DNA of 64,000 nucleotides from positions 43,664 to 107,663 of the forward strand of contig CAKOIF010000004.1 in assembly GCA_934086485.1 (NCBI GenBank), written 5' to 3'. Below the pieces are notes generated by a model. It ran no database searches. It was not told where the DNA came from and saw only the letters and a program-made list of their open reading frames with translations. This DNA comes from an uncultured Bacilli bacterium (GTDB lineage Bacteria > Bacillota_I > Bacilli_A > RF39 > UBA660). The position numbers and the translations under genes were made by a program. The first letter of the stretch is position 1, and every line of letters begins with the position of its first letter. Positions 16,686 to 26,149 of the stretch are shown in pieces.

Positions 16686-18959
16686 ATGGCAAAGAGAAAA
16701 AAAAGTAAAGAAAGCAAAAATGCACCTACTTATAGTGTAGAACTTACAGGATTAATTTTAATACTTATAGGAATTATAGGTATGGGATTTGGTATAATTG
16801 GTAATTTTATAAAACAATTTATGATGTTTTTAGCCGGAGAATTTTGGTTTGTAATATTATTTGGTGTTTTAATACTGGGAATATCAATGTTATTTAAAAG
16901 AAAACTTCCAAAGTTTTTTTCCTCAAGGTTAATTGGTATTTATATTTTATTTGCAATAATCTTAGTTTTAGGACATTTTGAACTATTAAAAAAGACTGAT
17001 GGCTTTTCAGATTTAATGGATGTTACTTACAATAATTATATGACTAGAATTGGTACTATGGAAGAAAGTAGTTCTATTTTATCAAGTGGTTCTTCCTCAA
17101 TTGTTATTGGTGGTGGCTTAATTGGTTCCCTACTTGCCGGAGGACTTAAAGCAGCATTTAGTTTAACTGGAACAAAAATTGTTTTAGTTGTTTTAGGAAT
17201 ATTTTCATTCATCCTTATATTTAATATTACCTTATCAGATATTTTAAATAAGTTTGTAAGTTTATTTAAAAGGGATAACGATGATGATGAAGAAGAAAAT
17301 GTTAAAAACAAAAAAGAATATATCATCGAGGGTGATGAACTTGTTGGTATCAAAAATGCTAAAGATAAAGATGAACCTACAGAAAAAGAAAAAATTGTTA
17401 TTACAAGTATAGATGATTTAAAAAATATTAATACACCAGAAAAAAATATTAAAGAAAGTTTTGATGTTAATCCTATTGAAACTGATGAAGGAGCCTCAAA
17501 TCCAAGTGTATATAGACTTCCAAAATTTGATTTACTTACACCTACTCCAAAAAATAAGAAAAATAGTGAGGAACCATTTATTAAAGAAAATCAAATTAAA
17601 TTAGAAAAAGTATTAAATGATTTTGATATTAAAGGTAAAGTTGTTGAAATTCATATTGGACCTGCAGTTACAGAATATGAAATAATTGTTCCAAGTGGTA
17701 CAAAAGTAAGTAGAATTGTAGGAATTAATAAAGAAATCGCTTTAGCAATGGCTGCGAAAGAAGTTCGTATACAAGCCCCTATTCCTGGTAAAAATACTAT
17801 TGGTATTGAAATACCAAATCGTGAAATATCTTCAGTAGGTTTTAGAGAGGTACTCGAAGCAACTTGGCAAAATAATGGAGCAAATAAAATCCTTGTGGCA
17901 CTTGGTAAAGATATTATGGGAACATCTATCCTTGCAGACCTATCTAAAATGCCACACCTATTAGTCGCTGGTTCTACTGGTTCTGGTAAATCGGTATGTA
18001 TTAATACCATTATTTGTTCAATATTAATGAGATATAAACCTGATGAAGTAAAACTTGTATTAGTGGATCCTAAAAAAGTTGAACTTACAAATTATAATGG
18101 AATACCTCATTTATTATGTCCTGTTGTATCTGATCCTAAAAAAGCCTCAGTTGTTTTACAAAAAGTAGTTGCAGAAATGGAAAAAAGATACGATATCTTT
18201 GCTGAAAAAGAAGTTAAAAATATTGCTGGTTATAATGATTTAATTGAAAAAGAAAGAAAGAAAAATCCTGATATAAATACTACAAGGATGCCATATATTG
18301 TAGTAATAATAGATGAACTTGCGGACCTTATGCTCGTAGCCTCTAAAGAAGTTCAAGACTCTATTATGAGAATTACACAAATGGCAAGAGCTGCAGGTAT
18401 ACATTTAATTGTAGCTACTCAAAGGCCTTCAACTGATATTATTACAGGTGTAATTAAAAATAATATTCCATCAAGAATTGCCTTCTCAGTATCTAGTGCA
18501 ATTGACTCAAGAACAATCCTTGATGCTTCAGGAGCAGAAAGCCTTCTTGGTAAAGGTGATATGTTATATCTTCCAATGGGAGAAAGTCACACTACTCGTA
18601 TTCAAGGATGCTTTATTTCGGATAATGAAATAAGTAAGTTAATTGAATATTGTAAAGCACAAACACAAGTTAAATATAATGAAGAATTTACTAATCAAGA
18701 AAGTCCTCATACATCATCTTCGGGAAGTAGTAATTCTGATACTGATGGTGGTGATGATCCAATGTATAATGAAGTTGTCGAGTTTGCTATTGAAACTGGT
18801 AAAATCTCTGCATCACTTATTCAACGAAGATTTAGATTTGGTTATAATAGAGCTGCAAGAATGGTTGACCTTCTTGAATCAAGAGGTATAGTAGGACCAC
18901 AAAATGGTTCTAAACCACGTGAAGTTCTTGTAAAGTTAGAAAAAAATGATAATGAATAA
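16686..18959 (+). CDS. ftsK: DNA translocase FtsK/SpoIIIE
   Basis: 757 aa. Four N-terminal membrane helices (about 15-190) are followed by an acidic linker, the alpha/beta translocase core with Walker A GSTGSGKS and Walker B VVIIDELADLML, and a C-terminal winged-helix gamma domain for polarity-sequence recognition. It pumps chromosomal DNA through the division or sporulation septum. The ATG at 16686 has GGTGA 4 nt upstream, whereas the ATG at 16674 would sit at the transcription start. One gene may serve both FtsK and SpoIIIE roles. Confidence 0.93.
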   Translation: MAKRKKSKESKNAPTYSVELTGLILILIGIIGMGFGIIGNFIKQFMMFLAGEFWFVILFGVLILGISMLFKRKLPKFFSSRLIGIYILFAIILVLGHFELLKKTDGFSDLMDVTYNNYMTRIGTMEESSSILSSGSSSIVIGGGLIGSLLAGGLKAAFSLTGTKIVLVVLGIFSFILIFNITLSDILNKFVSLFKRDNDDDEEENVKNKKEYIIEGDELVGIKNAKDKDEPTEKEKIVITSIDDLKNINTPEKNIKESFDVNPIETDEGASNPSVYRLPKFDLLTPTPKNKKNSEEPFIKENQIKLEKVLNDFDIKGKVVEIHIGPAVTEYEIIVPSGTKVSRIVGINKEIALAMAAKEVRIQAPIPGKNTIGIEIPNREISSVGFREVLEATWQNNGANKILVALGKDIMGTSILADLSKMPHLLVAGSTGSGKSVCINTIICSILMRYKPDEVKLVLVDPKKVELTNYNGIPHLLCPVVSDPKKASVVLQKVVAEMEKRYDIFAEKEVKNIAGYNDLIEKERKKNPDINTTRMPYIVVIIDELADLMLVASKEVQDSIMRITQMARAAGIHLIVATQRPSTDIITGVIKNNIPSRIAFSVSSAIDSRTILDASGAESLLGKGDMLYLPMGESHTTRIQGCFISDNEISKLIEYCKAQTQVKYNEEFTNQESPHTSSSGSSNSDTDGGDDPMYNEVVEFAIETGKISASLIQRRFRFGYNRAARMVDLLESRGIVGPQNGSKPREVLVKLEKNDNE

Positions 18960-19003
18960 TTTACTAAAAAAAGAAATTTTGCTACAATAAGGATGGTGAT
19001 AAT

Positions 19004-19540
19004 ATGGCAAAAAAGAAAAGTAAAAAAAATAATATTAATTTTAAAAAACTATTTTATTTCATCATAGGATTCCTTTTAATAATATTTCTAATATGGTATA
19101 TAATTAGTTGGAAAAATGTTAAACAAGAGGAAAAACTTATGAATAGTTATCTTATTACATCGAATACATTAAGTGTAGAAATTAAAGATTTAAGTGAAAC
19201 TATTCAAGTTTTAAAGGAATCACCATCTGAATATTTTGTTTATATAAGTTATACAAATGATGAAAAAGTATTTAACTTTGAAAAGAAATTAAAAAAATTA
19301 ATTGATAATTATAATTTAAAAGATGAATTTTACTTTGTAAATGTAACTAATATAAAGGATGATGAAAACTTCTACACTGAAATAAATAATACATTTAATA
19401 CAAAATTAATTAATAATATTCCATGTATTTTACACTTTAAAAATAATGAACTTAAAAAAGTTATATATAATAAAGATTTAAATAAAACTTATACAAATTT
19501 TGAAAATCTTTTAAAAGAAAACGAGTTTGATAAAGAATAA
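19004..19540 (+). CDS. Membrane-anchored thioredoxin-fold protein without CxxC
   Basis: 178 aa. Lys-rich start, one membrane helix (about 15-37), then a thioredoxin-like fold: VYISYTNDEKVFNFEKKL in place of the WCxxC region and the cis-Pro segment NNIPCILHF. The redox Cys pair is absent, so a binding rather than disulfide-exchange role is likely. Overlaps trmL by one base (TAATG). Related in layout to the proteins at 20062 and 21837. Confidence 0.6.
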   Translation: MAKKKSKKNNINFKKLFYFIIGFLLIIFLIWYIISWKNVKQEEKLMNSYLITSNTLSVEIKDLSETIQVLKESPSEYFVYISYTNDEKVFNFEKKLKKLIDNYNLKDEFYFVNVTNIKDDENFYTEINNTFNTKLINNIPCILHFKNNELKKVIYNKDLNKTYTNFENLLKENEFDKE

Positions 19541-20049
19541 TGATAAATATTGTATTATTTGAGCCAGAAATACCACAAAATACTGGTAATATAATGAGAA
19601 CTTGTGTTGCAACTGGTAGCACATTACATCTTATTAAACCCTTTGGTTTTATCTTAGATGATGTTCACATTAAAAGAAGTGGTGTAAATTATATAGATAA
19701 GTGTAAATACTTTGTTTATGAAAATATTGATGATTTTTATAGTAAAAATAAAGGAACATTTTATTATTTAACAAGATATGGTCATAAAACTGGTGATGCC
19801 TTTGATTATTCAAATAAAGATGAAAATATTTACTTTATGTTTGGTAAAGAATCAACAGGTATACCACCAAAGTTATTAAAACCACATATTGATAAATGCA
19901 TTAGAATTCCTATGACTGATAATGTTAGAGCTTTAAATCTTTCTAATACAGTTGCAATAATGACCTATGAAGCCTTAAGGCAACAAGGTTATCCTGGTCT
20001 TCTTAGAGATGAACCTCATAAAAGTGATCATTTTATCGAAGAAAGTTAA
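19540..20049 (+). CDS. trmL: tRNA (cytidine/uridine-34-2'-O)-methyltransferase TrmL
   Basis: 169 aa, the compact SPOUT methyltransferase. Motifs: EPEIPQNTGNIMRTC at the N-terminus, FGKESTGIPP and the knotted C-terminal block IPMTDNVRALNLSNTVAI. Methylates the wobble ribose of tRNA-Leu species, possibly including the intron-bearing tRNA-Leu(UAA) at 26647. Starts inside the stop of the previous gene. Confidence 0.95.
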   Translation: MINIVLFEPEIPQNTGNIMRTCVATGSTLHLIKPFGFILDDVHIKRSGVNYIDKCKYFVYENIDDFYSKNKGTFYYLTRYGHKTGDAFDYSNKDENIYFMFGKESTGIPPKLLKPHIDKCIRIPMTDNVRALNLSNTVAIMTYEALRQQGYPGLLRDEPHKSDHFIEES

Positions 20050-20050
20050 A

Positions 20051-20082
20051 AGACATAGAAATTAATCTATGCCTTTTTCTTT
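20051..20082. terminator. Terminator between convergent trmL and a thioredoxin-like gene
   Basis: CATAG/CTATG hairpin followed by TTTTT on the plus strand, with a weaker U-run on the minus strand. It overlaps the stop region of the minus-strand gene. Confidence 0.55.
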
Positions 20083-20604
20083 TATAAATTTTTTTAAATC
20101 GGTTTCAGATTTATAACCAATAAATCCTGCTTCTTGTTTTCCTGATTTACTAATTATAACTGTAGGTGTAAATCCATAATTATCAAGAAAATATCCATAT
20201 GTTTCAGTAACTGTTTCCCCTTCATCACTTTCATTTAATGTTTGAGTTGATTTCATACTAAGTTTTTTTATTAATTTTATCCATTCTTCAGAGGTTCTAT
20301 CCACTTTAGAAATATCTAAATATAAAGGTGTAAAGTTATATTCAATACTTGCATTTTTTAAATTAGGTAAAAACTTTTCACATAAAGGGCAAGTTTTTCT
20401 TCCTACATATATTACATGATAATTATCACTTTCAAATAAGGTTAAAACTTCGTTTACAGTAACCTCTTTCATAAATGAAGTATCAAATTCATTACTTTTT
20501 TTTATTAATACATAACTTAAAATGAAGATAATTACTAAAAATGATATAGATATACCTAAAAATATTTTAGATAATTTATTCATATTAGATTTGTAATAAC
20601 TCAC
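20062..20604 (-). CDS. Membrane-anchored thioredoxin-like protein with CPLC
   Basis: 180 aa with an N-terminal membrane helix, then a thioredoxin fold containing VIYVGRKTCPLCEKFLPNL, a CxxC pair, and GFTPTVIISKSG with the cis-Pro. Resembles the bacteriocin-transport-accessory/thioredoxin group. The start could be GTG at 20604 or ATG at 20583 (just after the frr stop). Neither has a good ribosome site, so translation is probably coupled to frr. Confidence 0.7.
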   Translation of the reverse strand: MSYYKSNMNKLSKIFLGISISFLVIIFILSYVLIKKSNEFDTSFMKEVTVNEVLTLFESDNYHVIYVGRKTCPLCEKFLPNLKNASIEYNFTPLYLDISKVDRTSEEWIKLIKKLSMKSTQTLNESDEGETVTETYGYFLDNYGFTPTVIISKSGKQEAGFIGYKSETDLKKFIKEKGID

Positions 20605-21112
20605 TTTCTTTTATTTTGATTTCTTCATCAATTAATTTATTATATTTATCAATTAACTCTTGAAGATCTTCCATATAAAGTTTTTCTTCATCCTCAGGAT
20701 ATTTAGCTTTAGTAATCTCATCTTTAGCATCTTGTCTAATATTTCTAAGTGCTACTTTACCTTCCTCACCTATTGCTTTTGCTTGTTTAACATATTCTTT
20801 TCTTCGGTCCATAGTAAGCTCTGGAATAGTTAAAATAACCATTTCTCCATTATTTGTTGGATTAATACCTAAATTAGCCTCATTTATAGCCTTTTCAATA
20901 TCTTTAACCGCTGTTTTATCAAATGGTTTAATAAGAAGTTGTCTTGCCTCAGGAACCATTATATTAGCAATACTTTGAATTGGAGTTGGAGTTCCATAAT
21001 AAGAAACCATTATTCCATTTAAAAGTGCTGGATTAGCCCTACCTGCTCTTATACTTCCTAATCTACTTTTTACGCTTTCTAAAGCATTTTTCATTTTGTT
21101 TTCAGTGTCCAT
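20585..21112 (-). CDS. frr: Ribosome recycling factor
   Basis: 175 aa, slightly short of the usual 185. Full RRF pattern: SIRAGRANPALLNGI, YYGTPTPIQSIANI, PEARQLLIKPFD and the C-terminal helical bundle. Splits post-termination ribosomes with EF-G. Unlike in Bacillus it is not next to pyrH/tsf here, and uppS lies upstream separated by four genes. Confidence 0.97.
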   Translation of the reverse strand: MDTENKMKNALESVKSRLGSIRAGRANPALLNGIMVSYYGTPTPIQSIANIMVPEARQLLIKPFDKTAVKDIEKAINEANLGINPTNNGEMVILTIPELTMDRRKEYVKQAKAIGEEGKVALRNIRQDAKDEITKAKYPEDEEKLYMEDLQELIDKYNKLIDEEIKIKESELLQI

Positions 21113-21124
21113 ATTTTTTCCTTT

Positions 21125-21856
21125 CTAACTTAAAACTATAATATCATTATAATCGCTTTTCTCGGCTTTGACAAGAATACTTATTACAAGTCTACCAAGT
21201 TTATCGACATAAAGATTATATTTTGTATTATTACTAATAGTTTGCTCAACATCAATTTTATTTTCTTCGCTTACTAAATTTTTATCATTTAAGTAAGTTT
21301 CTATTTTTCCTTTTATATCATCTTTATTAACACTAAACTTACTTAAAAGTTCATCATTATTATATAGTTTTCCACTTGTTTTATCAAATACATAAACATC
21401 ACTTCCAAGTGTAGTAATAATTGTTTTATAATCAAAACTATATTTATTTACCACTAAAGTGATATAATCCACATAATGAATAATTTCATATTTTGCAAAT
21501 TTTGCACTTATTAAATGATTGTAATTTGCTTCTTCGTTAGTTTCATCATAAACAGGTGTTTTACTCATTTCTTCATTTTCTTTATTAACTATAGCGGCAA
21601 CACCCTCTTTATCTTCGAAATTAATATTAATATTTTTATATTCAATATCAAGTTCTCCTTCGACTACATTTACATCAGAATAATAAATATAATCTTTAGT
21701 TTTATCTAATCTAATATCAGTATCTTTTACTTCAGTAACTTTTTTATCTACTACATTTTTAAGTTTTTCACTTTTCTTCATTAAATAAAAGCCACCAAAG
21801 ATAAATACTAATATTACAAAGATGAAGAAATATACTTTAATTTGATTTGTTTTCAT
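21125..21856 (-). CDS. Membrane-anchored hypothetical protein
   Basis: 243 aa from the ATG at 21854-21856, which has GGAGG 12 nt upstream inside the previous gene. One N-terminal membrane helix, then a 200-aa exported domain with alternating beta-like and charged segments. I recognise no motif. It starts inside the upstream thioredoxin-fold gene (20-nt overlap), so the two are expressed together. Confidence 0.6.
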   Translation of the reverse strand: MKTNQIKVYFFIFVILVFIFGGFYLMKKSEKLKNVVDKKVTEVKDTDIRLDKTKDYIYYSDVNVVEGELDIEYKNININFEDKEGVAAIVNKENEEMSKTPVYDETNEEANYNHLISAKFAKYEIIHYVDYITLVVNKYSFDYKTIITTLGSDVYVFDKTSGKLYNNDELLSKFSVNKDDIKGKIETYLNDKNLVSEENKIDVEQTISNNTKYNLYVDKLGRLVISILVKAEKSDYNDIIVLS

Positions 21857-22451
21857 TTTTCTTATAATCCTCCAACACACTCTTTAAGGTAATCTTTTTT
21901 AAATTTGTTCTATAATTATCAAAATAATCATTAGCATTAGTTTCTCCGTGAACAATGGCATCTTCATCATCAAAGTAAGTTATAATTCCATCATTTTTTA
22001 CAAGAAGTGATGGTGCATATATATTTTTACTACCATCATCAAGTGATACTGCATAATCTTTTAAATAGTTGACAATACTTTGATAAGTTCCATTTTTAAT
22101 TTTACGATCTTCGGTTAAATCATAATAATATATTTTTTCAATTCCAACATTTTTAGCAACTTCATTTAAAATATTTGCATAATTTCCCACAAAGGAATTA
22201 TTTTTCATACCAAAAAGAATTAATATATTATCTTTTTTTATATAATCAAGCGTTTCAGCGGCATTTAAATACACAAAAACATTATCTTCATTTACCTCTT
22301 TATATTCATTTTTAAACTTATCACTATCACTAGCCCTCTTCGTGGTATTTTCAAGTGTACCAAAATAAATAAATAAAGCAATAAATATTACAAATAATAT
22401 AATATAAATTATCATTTGAGTTTTACTCTTAAAAAATTTCTTTTTCTTCAT
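21837..22451 (-). CDS. Membrane-anchored thioredoxin-fold protein without CxxC
   Basis: 204 aa. Lys-rich start, one membrane helix (about 12-30), and a thioredoxin-like domain: ILILFGMKNNSFVGNY in the active-site position and APSLLVKNDGIITYF at the cis-Pro. The redox Cys pair is replaced by MKNN. Similar to bacteriocin-transport-accessory proteins. Third of three such anchored proteins within 3.5 kb. Confidence 0.6.
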   Translation of the reverse strand: MKKKKFFKSKTQMIIYIILFVIFIALFIYFGTLENTTKRASDSDKFKNEYKEVNEDNVFVYLNAAETLDYIKKDNILILFGMKNNSFVGNYANILNEVAKNVGIEKIYYYDLTEDRKIKNGTYQSIVNYLKDYAVSLDDGSKNIYAPSLLVKNDGIITYFDDEDAIVHGETNANDYFDNYRTNLKKITLKSVLEDYKKNENKSN

Positions 22452-22483
22452 CTTACATCACATAATAATTTTAACATTTTTTT

Positions 22484-22514
22484 ATAAAAAAATCGAGCCT
22501 ATTTTGACTCGATT
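22484..22514 (-). terminator. spoVS terminator overlapping the stop codon
   Basis: AATCGAGTC/GGCTCGATT stem, with the TAG of spoVS in the loop and a run of seven U on the minus strand. Confidence 0.8.
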
Positions 22515-22759
22515 ATTAATTTAATGGCAGTTTTCTTTTCACCATCAATTTCTATATCAGAAAATGCTGGAATAGTTACCAAATTATCCCCCATTGGTGC
22601 TACGAAACCTCTTGCAATAGCAATTGCTTTAATTGCTTGATTTAGACTTGCTGCTCCAACAGTTTGGATTGTGGCACTCTTATTTTCTCTAAAAATATTT
22701 GCGATTGCGCCGGCAACCTTACTTGGATTTGATTTTGCTCCTACTTTTAATATTTCCAT
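22499..22759 (-). CDS. spoVS: Stage V sporulation protein S
   Basis: 86 aa from the ATG at 22757-22759 with GGAGG (22764-22768) just upstream. Highly typical SpoVS: MEILKVGAKSNPSKVAGAIA and the AIARGFVAPMGDNL block. A small Alba-like nucleic-acid-binding protein needed for normal spore septation and coat assembly in Bacillus. Single gene with its own terminator. Confidence 0.95.
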   Translation of the reverse strand: MEILKVGAKSNPSKVAGAIANIFRENKSATIQTVGAASLNQAIKAIAIARGFVAPMGDNLVTIPAFSDIEIDGEKKTAIKLIIESK

Positions 22760-22800
22760 ATTTCCTCCGTAATACATAATATGAAAATATTTTTATTTTA

Positions 22801-23328
22801 TTACTTTTGTTTTTCTATTAAATAATATGTAATTGGATCAATTGCCTCCAAGATACCATTTATAAAATAAAAGAATCCAAGTACTAAAATTTGTACACTT
22901 TTTTCGTAATATAAATTAATTGTACAAAGAAGTCCAGATAAAATAAATAAAACTAAAGTTATTATTTTTAAAATATAGATTTCTTTATGTCTATCGTGAT
23001 AATAATCACATTTTTTTAATTTAACTAAACTCATCATTGTTATCCATACAAATAAAGTTAATGCTAAATTAAGTGGTATATTTGTATCAATAAGTCCAAG
23101 TAAAATTAAGGTAATCATACTTACAATACATGTAAATAAACCTTCATAATCTTTTGCTTCATTAGTTAAAATAAATTTTAAAAGGTTCATTATTCCATAA
23201 AAAGCAAGCACTCCCATAAAAATATATTTTACATTAACTATTTTTAGTAATGGGAAAAGTAAAATTATACTTCCAAGTACAATAAGTATTATTGCAGTAA
23301 TTAAATCAATTATTTGTTTTCTTTTCAT
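22801..23328 (-). CDS. DUF308/HdeD-like membrane protein
   Basis: 175 aa with six hydrophobic segments in pairs and little else, like the HdeD/DUF308 family of small membrane proteins. Overlaps the 3' end of uppS by 23 nt, so it is co-expressed with it. It takes the place where cdsA follows uppS in many Firmicutes but shows none of the CdsA motifs. Function unknown. Confidence 0.6.
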   Translation of the reverse strand: MKRKQIIDLITAIILIVLGSIILLFPLLKIVNVKYIFMGVLAFYGIMNLLKFILTNEAKDYEGLFTCIVSMITLILLGLIDTNIPLNLALTLFVWITMMSLVKLKKCDYYHDRHKEIYILKIITLVLFILSGLLCTINLYYEKSVQILVLGFFYFINGILEAIDPITYYLIEKQK

Positions 23329-24025
23329 TTAGTCCTCCGAATCTTCGATCAGTATGTAAAAATGATTTTATAATATCATCTATTTCTTTAGTTTTTAAAT
23401 CTGGAAATAATGTATCTATAAAAAATATTTCTGCATAAGTCATTTGATATAACATAAAATTACTTAAACGATGTTCTCCCCCAGTGCGGATTAAAATATC
23501 AATCGCGGGTAAATCATTATCTAAATATTTATAAAAATTATCTCTATTAATTTCATTTTTAGAAACTTTATTATTTACTAAATCATTATGATATCTTTCA
23601 CTTGCTCTAATAATTTCTTCTTGAGCACCATAATTAAGGCATACATTAAGTATTGTTCCTTTATTATTTTGAGTTTCATTTACAATGTTATTCATTGATG
23701 TAATAACATCCTCTCTAAGACCTTCTTTAGAACCACTAAAAACTACTTTAATTCCTTTTTCTTTTAGTTTAGTAAATTTTTTATTAAACATTTCAATAAA
23801 TAAATTCATAAGATAATCTACTTCTTCTTTACTTCTTTTAAAGTTATCCGTAGAAAAAGCATACACACTTAAAACATCAACACCGATTTTATTAATATGA
23901 GTTGCAATTTTTTCTAATGTATTAGCACCCTTTTTATGACCAAAACTTCTTTTTAGTCCTCTTTTTTGAGCCCATCTACCATTACCATCCATTATAATTG
24001 CTATATGTTTTAATTTATTTTCCAT
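23306..24025 (-). CDS. uppS: Isoprenyl (undecaprenyl diphosphate) synthase
   Basis: 239 aa with the cis-prenyltransferase blocks IMDGNGRWAQKRG (catalytic Asp), GHKKGANTLEKI, VYAFSTDNFKR and RTGGEHRLSNFMLYQMTYAE. Makes the C55 lipid carrier for peptidoglycan and teichoic acids. Confidence 0.97.
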   Translation of the reverse strand: MENKLKHIAIIMDGNGRWAQKRGLKRSFGHKKGANTLEKIATHINKIGVDVLSVYAFSTDNFKRSKEEVDYLMNLFIEMFNKKFTKLKEKGIKVVFSGSKEGLREDVITSMNNIVNETQNNKGTILNVCLNYGAQEEIIRASERYHNDLVNNKVSKNEINRDNFYKYLDNDLPAIDILIRTGGEHRLSNFMLYQMTYAEIFFIDTLFPDLKTKEIDDIIKSFLHTDRRFGGLNEKKTNN

Positions 24026-24074
24026 ATTTCATCCCCAAAGTATTATAACTAATTTTTACTTATATTACAATTAT

Positions 24075-24605
24075 TTATTTTTTGCATTTGGTTTGAGTGT
24101 CCAAAATATAAGCCTCCATTATTTCATTAGTTTGACCTGAAACCTTAAATCTTACTAAATCGCCAAATATCGGCAAATTAAAATCAAAAAATAAAGTTAC
24201 TCTGAAAATTGTATTACAAGTTTCGTTATTTGTCATTGCTAGCACACAATAATTATACTGTTGGCCCTCTTGTGCAAGTTCAGATGTACCATCAATAGTA
24301 AATCCATACATTTTATTTATAGTCTCAGTTGCTTCATAAACACTATCCAAGTTTTGACAAACACCTTTCATTTTATAATTATTATTTTTTAAATAAGTAT
24401 TCATAACATTTATTGAACCATCTATATTCTTTCCATACGTTGTTTTAGTTGTTAGTCCCTCATATTTTTCTATAATTGAAGACAAATCATTTTTTTCTTT
24501 GTATGTTCTTGAATAACTTAATGCCATAACCAAAAAGCCTGCAAAAATTAAAGTAAAACTTGTAGCAATAACAAATATCCAAGTTGAACCAATAGATTCT
24601 CTCAT
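24075..24605 (-). CDS. Pilin/TadE-like membrane protein, unassigned
   Basis: 176 aa. A single hydrophobic helix (about 8-29) follows a short RESIGSTW start, then a 140-aa exported domain with four Cys, probably two disulfides. The layout resembles TadE-like or pseudopilin-like proteins, but no processing motif is clear. Single gene, GGTGG before the ATG. Confidence 0.5.
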   Translation of the reverse strand: MRESIGSTWIFVIATSFTLIFAGFLVMALSYSRTYKEKNDLSSIIEKYEGLTTKTTYGKNIDGSINVMNTYLKNNNYKMKGVCQNLDSVYEATETINKMYGFTIDGTSELAQEGQQYNYCVLAMTNNETCNTIFRVTLFFDFNLPIFGDLVRFKVSGQTNEIMEAYILDTQTKCKK

Positions 24606-24681
24606 ATATCCACCTCTTATTATAATAAGTATAACATTTTTTATAGAATAAATCTATTACTTATGATAAAATAATATTGAT

Positions 24682-24755
24682 GCCGGATTAGTTTAATGGC
24701 AAAACAGATGCATGGTAAGCATCAGCTACAAGTTCAATTCTTGTATTCGGCACCA
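24682..24755 (+). tRNA. tRNA-Thr(GGU)
   Basis: 74 nt with encoded CCA. Acceptor GCCGGAT pairs with ATTCGGC (one G-U), anticodon stem GATGC/GCATC, anticodon GGT at 24714-24716, T arm ACAAG/CTTGT. Followed by a bidirectional terminator. Confidence 0.93.
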
Positions 24756-24780
24756 TTAATTTTGTCTTACTTTTAATATA

Positions 24781-24820
24781 AAAAAACTCGTTTCTCATAT
24801 GTTCAAGAAACGAGTTTTTA
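24781..24820. terminator. Bidirectional terminator after tRNA-Thr
   Basis: Perfect 10-bp stem ACTCGTTTCT/AGAAACGAGT extended by A/T pairs, 10-nt loop, U-runs in both directions. Serves tRNA-Thr and the convergent gene. Confidence 0.85.
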
Positions 24821-24833
24821 TAAATTTTTACTT

Positions 24834-25916
24834 TTATTTTTGTAATATTCTTTTTTGTCCTTTTGTGGAAGACTTATCTAAACTATATAGTTCTGAATAA
24901 AGATACATTTTTCTAAATAATTTATTATCTTTGCTACATCTATCTTCTATTCTTTCTTTTATTCCATCAGATAAAATCTCTTTAGGTATATTTACTATAT
25001 AACCACAATGAGGACACATTTGATAATATCTATATAAACTATCATTAGGATCAACAAATATTTCATTTTCATTAATAGTAAAATATTCTCCACAAGGTTC
25101 AGTATTTTTTGGTCTTTGTAATCTAGTATCAGATGGTGCATGAATATACACTTCCTCTAAAGCACAAGCTATTTCTAAATTGCAAGGTAATTCATCATGA
25201 TAAGTTAAATATACTTGTTGTTTTTCATTTTCAGTAAAAATTGATAAATTATCTTCATAATGAGGTGCAGTTACTATTACGCTTATAAACGAATTATTTT
25301 TTACACCAACATCATTTTTAACTCTTAATGGCTTTCTTGGATTTTTATCAATTATAAATGAAAGTGAATCACAATCGTGTAAGTCTAAATTTCTTCCACT
25401 TGTATATATTTTTCCATTATTTTTGTATCTTCCTATTCTATAATATTCATCAAGTACATTTAATTTATTTTTTTTATTATTTAAATCACCAGATTGTTCT
25501 TCAATATAATCACAAGTTTTACTTAATATTTTAAATATATCTATTGTATAAGGAAATGATCTTTTATCAGCATTTTCTTTTTCTAATAACGCTAGACCAT
25601 AGCTTACTTGTTCTAAATATTCTTTATTATTTTTTTTACTTTGTAATAATTGATAAAGTTTGCTTTCTTCCATAGGCATATCAGATAATAGAAATTCTTC
25701 AAATAATGAATTTATTTCATCTAATATACCTATATTCAAATATATTAATGGTTTATCTGCAAAAACAGAACCATACTTTACTTTTTGTTCTTTTAATCTT
25801 TTTTCAAGTTCTTCGCTAGTTTCCTCATACATGTATGGTGCTAAAATTAAAAAAGCATTACCATATAAGTACTTATATCTTTTAACTAATTCCCCTTTTG
25901 CATTTTCTAAATTCAT
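24834..25916 (-). CDS. Hypothetical protein with C-terminal CPHCG motif
   Basis: 360 aa from the ATG at 25914-25916, chosen for GGAGGG 7 nt upstream. Soluble, without signal peptide or membrane helix. Residues about 230-300 contain APHYEDNLSIFT and a Cys (PCNLEIAC), and near 310 a QMCPHCGYIVNI zinc-ribbon-like pair. I do not recognise the family. Single gene between tRNA-Thr and the tRNA cluster. Confidence 0.6.
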   Translation of the reverse strand: MNLENAKGELVKRYKYLYGNAFLILAPYMYEETSEELEKRLKEQKVKYGSVFADKPLIYLNIGILDEINSLFEEFLLSDMPMEESKLYQLLQSKKNNKEYLEQVSYGLALLEKENADKRSFPYTIDIFKILSKTCDYIEEQSGDLNNKKNKLNVLDEYYRIGRYKNNGKIYTSGRNLDLHDCDSLSFIIDKNPRKPLRVKNDVGVKNNSFISVIVTAPHYEDNLSIFTENEKQQVYLTYHDELPCNLEIACALEEVYIHAPSDTRLQRPKNTEPCGEYFTINENEIFVDPNDSLYRYYQMCPHCGYIVNIPKEILSDGIKERIEDRCSKDNKLFRKMYLYSELYSLDKSSTKGQKRILQK

Positions 25917-26030
25917 TACTAAACCCTCCAATTAATAATTACTATTATACTATATAAATTTTGTTATTCAAAGTTTTTTGTATTGAATCAGGAAAAATCA
26001 TTTAAAAGTATGTTTTAAAATATGTTTAAC

Positions 26031-26056
26031 AAAATAAAAAACCCCAACATTGGGGA
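26031..26056 (-). terminator. Terminator of the tRNA cluster
   Basis: CCCCAA...TTGGGG hairpin (26042-26055) with a U-run on the minus strand, 15 nt after tRNA-Phe. Confidence 0.85.
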
Positions 26057-26070
26057 ATTATTTGTTTTTC

Positions 26071-26146
<76 letters not shown>

Positions 26147-26149
26147 AAA

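Noticed and set aside
17036..18010. Antisense frames within ftsK and similar ones in lepA (8308-8613), ftsZ (1351-1569) and yqeY (56790-57026)
   Set aside because: Opposite-strand shadows of conserved genes, without ribosome sites or recognisable domains.
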